Shown here: positions 6,212-8,642 of the stretch, piece after piece | How positions within the stretch are numbered: the stretch's first letter is position 1 | Layout of the letters: every line of letters starts with the position of its first letter | Assembly: GCA_038238185.1 (NCBI GenBank) | Contig: JBBRXY010000112.1 | Location: forward strand, 1-8,642 | Direction: 5' to 3' | Length of the DNA stretch: 8,642 nucleotides | From: DATAQC01 sp038238185 | GTDB taxonomy: Bacteria > Actinomycetota > Acidimicrobiia > Acidimicrobiales > AC-14 | The notes under the pieces: model-generated | What the model was told of the DNA's origin: nothing | What the model saw: the letters and a program-made list of their open reading frames with translations, nothing else | Databases searched by the model: none | Position numbers and translations under genes: made by a program

Positions 6212-6993
6212 GAGCCCGCCACCGCTCGCCGGGTGGCCTCGGCTCGGGCCCGGTGGCTGCGCATCCGGTAGCTGTCGCCGTCGATGTTGAGCACGACGCT
6301 GCGGTGGAGCAAACGGTCCAACATCGCAGCGGCGACCATTGGATCATCGTTGAAGACCTTGCCCCAGCTGGCGATGCCGAGGTTGGTGGTCAAGGCGATG
6401 CTGCCCTTGAGGTAGCGCTGGCTGACGACCTGGAACAGGGCGGCAGCGGCCTCGGCGGGGAGCGGGAGATATCCCACCTCGTCGATGATCAACAACCTCG
6501 GACCGGCGTAGAAGCGCATGGTGGTGGCCCACCGGCCCTCGAGGGCGGCCCGGTGGCAGCGGGCGGCCAGGTCGGCGGCCGTCGTGTAATAGGTCCGCAT
6601 ACCTGCCGCCACCGCGGCGTGGCCGAGGCCGACGGCCAGCATCGTCTTGCCCACCCCGGGCGGGCCGATGAGCAACACGTTGGTGGCGTCCTCGACGAAG
6701 CGCAGGGTCCCGAGCTCGGAGACGAGGCTGGGGTCCACCGACGGCTGGGCCGAGAAGTCGAAGTCGGCCAGGGTGAAGGGGCTGGGCAGGGAGGCGAAGC
6801 GGCCCAGGCTGGCCCGCCGCCGGGCGTCGACGGCGTCGGCCTCGATCCCCAGCAGGCGCTCCAGGAAGGCCCCGTGGGTGAGCTTGGCCGCCCGGGCGTG
6901 ATCCAGCTCGGCGGGCAGGGCTTCGGCCGCTGCGGCCATGCGCAGGAACGCCAGGTGGGCCCGCAGGCGCTGGTAGTCGGAGGACTCGGTCAT
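6208..6993 (-). CDS. istB: IS21 transposition helper ATPase IstB
   Basis: 261 aa, the usual IstB length. This AAA+ (DnaA/DnaC-like) ATPase assembles on target DNA, bends it and recruits the IstA transposase. Visible parts are an N-terminal helical IstA-interaction and DNA region (about 1-75), Walker A GPPGVGKT (110-117), Walker B LLIIDEVGYL (167-176), sensor I in LTTN (201-204), and arginine-finger residues in MLDRLLHRS (224-232). The strand before Walker A (TNVLLIG) and the 'YLPLP..AAALF..V..RY' segment are typical of the family. The ATG at 6993 overlaps the istA stop (ATGA), and its own TGA overlaps the zinc-finger start in the same way, so three genes are translationally chained. All catalytic motifs are intact. 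Confidence 0.96.
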   Translation of the reverse strand: MTESSDYQRLRAHLAFLRMAAAAEALPAELDHARAAKLTHGAFLERLLGIEADAVDARRRASLGRFASLPSPFTLADFDFSAQPSVDPSLVSELGTLRFVEDATNVLLIGPPGVGKTMLAVGLGHAAVAAGMRTYYTTAADLAARCHRAALEGRWATTMRFYAGPRLLIIDEVGYLPLPAEAAAALFQVVSQRYLKGSIALTTNLGIASWGKVFNDDPMVAAAMLDRLLHRSVVLNIDGDSYRMRSHRARAEATRRAVAGS

Positions 6994-8366
6994 GCCGACA
7001 CCTCCCCGGAAACGTCGGTGGCGCCCGGGAAGGCCAGGCGGACGACCTCGGCCATCGCCTCCAGGTCAACGGCGGGCTCGGCCCCCTCAGGGCCGAGGAG
7101 CCTGGCCCGCTCGGCCAGGGCGGCCGCCCCCGGTGGCCGGTTGGCCTTGCGGTCGCAGGGCCGGGCGGTGGAGAACCGGCTCAGCACCACCGCCTCCAGG
7201 GCGCCACGGTGCTCAGCGGTGCGCACCATCGAGCCCGCTCCCGGTGGGGCCAGGCGGTGGGTGACGAGCGATCGTCCCGACGGCGAGAAGACCTCCAGCG
7301 TGCCCGTTCCCAGGCGATGGCGCAGGGTGACGTCGACGCCACCGAGGCCGGGGGCGACGGAGTAGCGGTTGCCCCGGAAGGCGACGCTGGCCCGGTCGTC
7401 GACCGCACGGCTCACCTCGACGGTGGCGGGGAACGGGACCGCCGGCAGGGCCATGAGCACCTCGGCGTCGGCCAGGGCGCCCACGGTGGGCCACGCCGGG
7501 CGCTGGTCGGCCTGGAGCTCCCCCTCCTTGGCGTAGCGGCCGGGCGGGCGGAGTCGGGCGTCGCCGGTGGTGGACAGGAAGCGGTCCAGGCTCACCTGGG
7601 CCTCCTCGGCCGTCGTCGCCGTCATGGTCCGCCACCACCGGCCGCAGCAGTACTTCACCCCGCACTCCACCGCCCCCTTGCGGTTGCCCCGGCGGGGTGG
7701 GCAGGGGGCCACGACGGCCCCGTAGAACTTGGCTACCGGGGCGAAGCTGGCCTGCACGTCGCGGGTTCCAGGCACGATCACCGTGGCCAGGCGGTCGGTG
7801 CGCCACACCCGGGCACTGCCGCCCAGGCGGCGCATGACCGCGTCCATGGCCTCGACGAGATGGGGCTGGTCCATGCACTCGGCCAGCACGCCCCGGGTCC
7901 TTCCCGAGTGCGACAGCGTTCCCAGCAGCACATACGCCGTCGAGCCCCAGGGCGCTCCCCGGCGCTCGAACCAGTCCCATTGGATCTCCTCGCCGGCGGG
8001 GTGGTCGATCTCCACGGTCTCGCGGCCCTTGACCCCCGAGCACGCCTCGCAGTGCGGACGCAGCCCGGCCAGGCGGAGCTGGCGGGAGAAGCTCGGGTAG
8101 GCCCGGTCGTATCCCATGGCCACGACCTCGTCGAACAGCGCCGTGGCCCACAGGTGGGGGTCGTCGGCGAAACGGGCGGCGATGTAGGGAGCGAACGCGG
8201 CCAGGGGCTCGGGGCCGGCGGGGCGCCGGATGCCGGGCTGGGTCTTGGCGGTCAGGTAGTTGGTGATCGTCCCCCGGTCACGGCCGAGGTGACGGGCGAT
8301 CGCGGAGATCTTCCATCCCCGCTTGAACAACGCATCAGCTTCCACGTCTTCTCCAGTTGAGAGCAT
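6990..8366 (-). CDS. istA: IS21-family DDE transposase IstA
   Basis: 458 aa from the chosen start. This transposase binds the element's ends and carries out strand cleavage and transfer. An N-terminal helix-turn-helix (about 8-40, ADALFKRGWKISAIARHLG) is followed by a second DNA-binding region (about 55-105), an RNase-H-like catalytic core with D131 (EIQWDWFER), D191 (VWRTDRLATV) and E234 (GNRKGAVECG), and a C-terminal small beta-barrel (about 325-370, VAFRGNRYSVAPG...VDVTLRHRLG). The ATG at 8366 is preferred over an in-frame ATG at 8462: it has a strong GAAGGAG ribosome site 9 bases upstream and begins at the normal family N-terminus, whereas the 8462 start would abut the inverted repeat and add 32 unmatched residues. 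The stop overlaps the istB ATG. The gene appears intact. A different IstA type is interrupted at the element's flanks. Confidence 0.96.
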   Translation of the reverse strand: MLSTGEDVEADALFKRGWKISAIARHLGRDRGTITNYLTAKTQPGIRRPAGPEPLAAFAPYIAARFADDPHLWATALFDEVVAMGYDRAYPSFSRQLRLAGLRPHCEACSGVKGRETVEIDHPAGEEIQWDWFERRGAPWGSTAYVLLGTLSHSGRTRGVLAECMDQPHLVEAMDAVMRRLGGSARVWRTDRLATVIVPGTRDVQASFAPVAKFYGAVVAPCPPRRGNRKGAVECGVKYCCGRWWRTMTATTAEEAQVSLDRFLSTTGDARLRPPGRYAKEGELQADQRPAWPTVGALADAEVLMALPAVPFPATVEVSRAVDDRASVAFRGNRYSVAPGLGGVDVTLRHRLGTGTLEVFSPSGRSLVTHRLAPPGAGSMVRTAEHRGALEAVVLSRFSTARPCDRKANRPPGAAALAERARLLGPEGAEPAVDLEAMAEVVRLAFPGATDVSGEVSA

Positions 8367-8375
8367 GGGATCGGG

Positions 8376-8382
8376 CTCCTTC
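8376..8382 (-). promoter_or_regulatory. Shine-Dalgarno site for istA
   Basis: On the minus strand this reads GAAGGAG, a near-complete anti-16S match, with 9 bases between AGGAG and the ATG at 8366. It decides the istA start and is the clearest ribosome binding site in the window. The other start codons rely mainly on stop/start overlap. Confidence 0.8.
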
Positions 8383-8461
8383 GTGCTGCGGCTTGAGAGA
8401 CCGACAGCGTCGAGGGAGCCCTCTCCCGGGTGGTGGACCTGTCCTTTCGGAGGCCCCTCCA
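8383..8461 (-). other. istA leader between the right inverted repeat and its ribosome site
   Basis: About 80 bp. The region has small inverted repeats, GGGAG/CTCCC at 8414-8418/8423-8427 and GGTGGA/TCCACC at 8432-8437/8458-8463, which could form weak stems in the leader RNA. I see no convincing -10/-35 pair. IS21-family promoters often lie in or next to the end repeat, so the istA promoter is probably in this region or in the repeat itself. Confidence 0.4.
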
Positions 8462-8523
8462 CCCCGCTCAGAACTGCGGGATTTCAGTGATCGAGTCTGC
8501 GGGGTACTCGGTGATCCCTACCA
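8462..8523 (-). repeat. Right terminal inverted repeat with two subterminal repeats
   Basis: Read on the minus strand from 8523, it begins TGGTAGG. It carries GATCACCGAGTACCCCGCA (8516-8498) and GATCACTGAAATCCCGCA (8492-8475), degenerate relatives of the two identical 18-bp repeats at the left end, then GTTCTGAGCGGGG. It aligns with 80-141 over 62 bases with two single-base offsets. The right-end repeats are more diverged from each other than the left-end pair, as IS21 ends often are. Confidence 0.9.
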
Positions 8524-8527
8524 GGGT
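8524..8527. repeat. Right target-site duplication (GGGT)
   Basis: GGGT directly abuts the outer end of the right inverted repeat and matches 76-79. Bases beyond the four differ on the two sides, so the duplication is exactly 4 bp. Confidence 0.85.
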
Positions 8528-8641
8528 CTGGGGCACCGTCACCAGCCGGGCGTGGTTGGTGAGCTCGAAGCGGACCTCGGACACGAAGGCCCGCACTGTC
8601 GACTCCGAGACTGCCGCCCCGTGTTCGTCACGCAGGCGGAC
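8525..8641 (-). pseudogene. Upstream fragment of the interrupted IS21-family transposase
   Basis: Minus-strand codons from 8641 to 8525 give 39 residues: VRLRDEHGAAVSESTVRAFV, then SEVRFELTN..RLVTVPQT. This looks like the helix-turn-helix-to-linker part of an IS21-type IstA ('S.STVR.FV.EVRFEL', then 'VPQT' before the catalytic core). It is open from the window edge and breaks exactly at the element boundary. Joined to 79-2 it gives VPQT-HGPGEQAEVDFGEF without a frame change. The interrupted gene has lost its continuity just before the first catalytic Asp, so it should be inactive. Confidence 0.82.
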
Positions 8642-8642
8642 C

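Larger units (their letters stand above)
80..8523 (-). mobile_element. Complete IS21-family transposon carrying tyrosine-recombinase cargo
   Basis: An 8444-bp element with inverted repeats at both ends, terminal 5'-TG...CA-3' as usual for IS21, a 4-bp GGGT duplication, and IS21 transposition genes (istA, istB) at its right end. All genes read leftward. Downstream of istB it carries a zinc-finger gene, two tyrosine recombinases, a DUF3987 gene and about 550 bp of structured sequence. A simple IS21-family element is usually about 2-2.5 kb, so most of this element is extra. No frameshift or internal stop is seen in any main gene and the duplication is undecayed, so the insertion looks recent and potentially active. 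The boundaries are read directly; mobilisation of the cargo by IstA/IstB is inferred. Confidence 0.92.

Noticed and set aside
6208..8366. CRISPR-associated or Tn7-like transposon, given the IstA/IstB resemblance to TnsB/TnsC
   Set aside because: No Cas gene, TniQ-like gene or CRISPR array is present. Catalytic residues, gene order, TG ends and the 4-bp duplication all fit plain IS21.
8383..8461. Riboswitch or strong attenuator in the istA leader
   Set aside because: Only 5-6-bp stems are visible, with no conserved aptamer motif I recognise. GC-rich DNA yields such stems often.
6990..8462. Longer istA starting at ATG 8462
   Set aside because: It lacks the family N-terminus and a good ribosome site, and begins against the inverted repeat. 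The ATG at 8366 has GAAGGAG at proper spacing.
80..8523. Composite transposon with two IS copies around the cargo
   Set aside because: Only one istA/istB pair lies inside, and a single inverted-repeat pair bounds the whole unit. The flanking IstA fragments belong to the interrupted target gene.

Overview
The DNA is very G+C rich, and every supported gene lies on the minus strand with the strong G/C third-position bias of a high-GC actinobacterium. The protein families also fit Actinomycetota: an actinobacterial-type IS21 transposase, a 'CPVC..F.PVGRQRYC..AC' zinc-finger protein, and a large integrase with a C-x7-C-x-H-x-H-x-C-x2-C tail. The phylum is inferred from codon bias and family resemblance; no rRNA or other phylogenetic marker is present.

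Almost the whole window is one complete mobile element. Positions 80-8523 (8444 bp) are bounded by 62-base imperfect inverted repeats starting 5'-TG, each holding two copies of a GATCACCGAAACCCCGCA-like subterminal repeat. A 4-bp direct repeat, GGGT, flanks it at 76-79 and 8524-8527. Removing the element and one GGGT copy joins the outer sequences into a single reading frame (minus strand, ...VPQT + HGPGEQAEVDFGEF...). That frame is part of a different IS21-family istA gene. This window is therefore an IS21-type transposon inserted into another IS21-type transposase gene, just before that gene's first catalytic Asp.

From its right end leftward (the direction of transcription) the element encodes: IstA DDE transposase (8366-6990); IstB AAA+ helper (6993-6208); a 145-aa cysteine-rich zinc-finger protein (6211-5774); after a 55-bp gap, a 409-aa tyrosine recombinase (5718-4489); an 820-aa tyrosine recombinase (4492-2030); and a 449-aa DUF3987/YfjI-like P-loop protein (2033-684). 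All genes inside each of the two blocks are joined by 4-bp stop/start overlaps (ATGA or GTGA), which implies translational coupling. A possible 55-aa ORF (687-520) starts with another ATGA overlap but is weakly supported. Between the last good gene and the left end lie about 550 bp without a convincing gene. This stretch holds a perfect 17-bp inverted repeat (358-374/420-436), a nested palindrome (468-539) and a repeated GGCGGTCAAGC(C/G)G motif.

The notable point is the combination. A simple IS21 element is usually istA-istB between its ends. Here the same ends also enclose a Tn554-like pair of tyrosine recombinases, with a DUF3987 protein where Tn554 has the small TnpC. The element thus carries two unrelated recombination chemistries, DDE transposition and tyrosine recombination, with all catalytic residues intact. 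The structured region may be the recombinases' site or a terminator; the sequence alone cannot decide.
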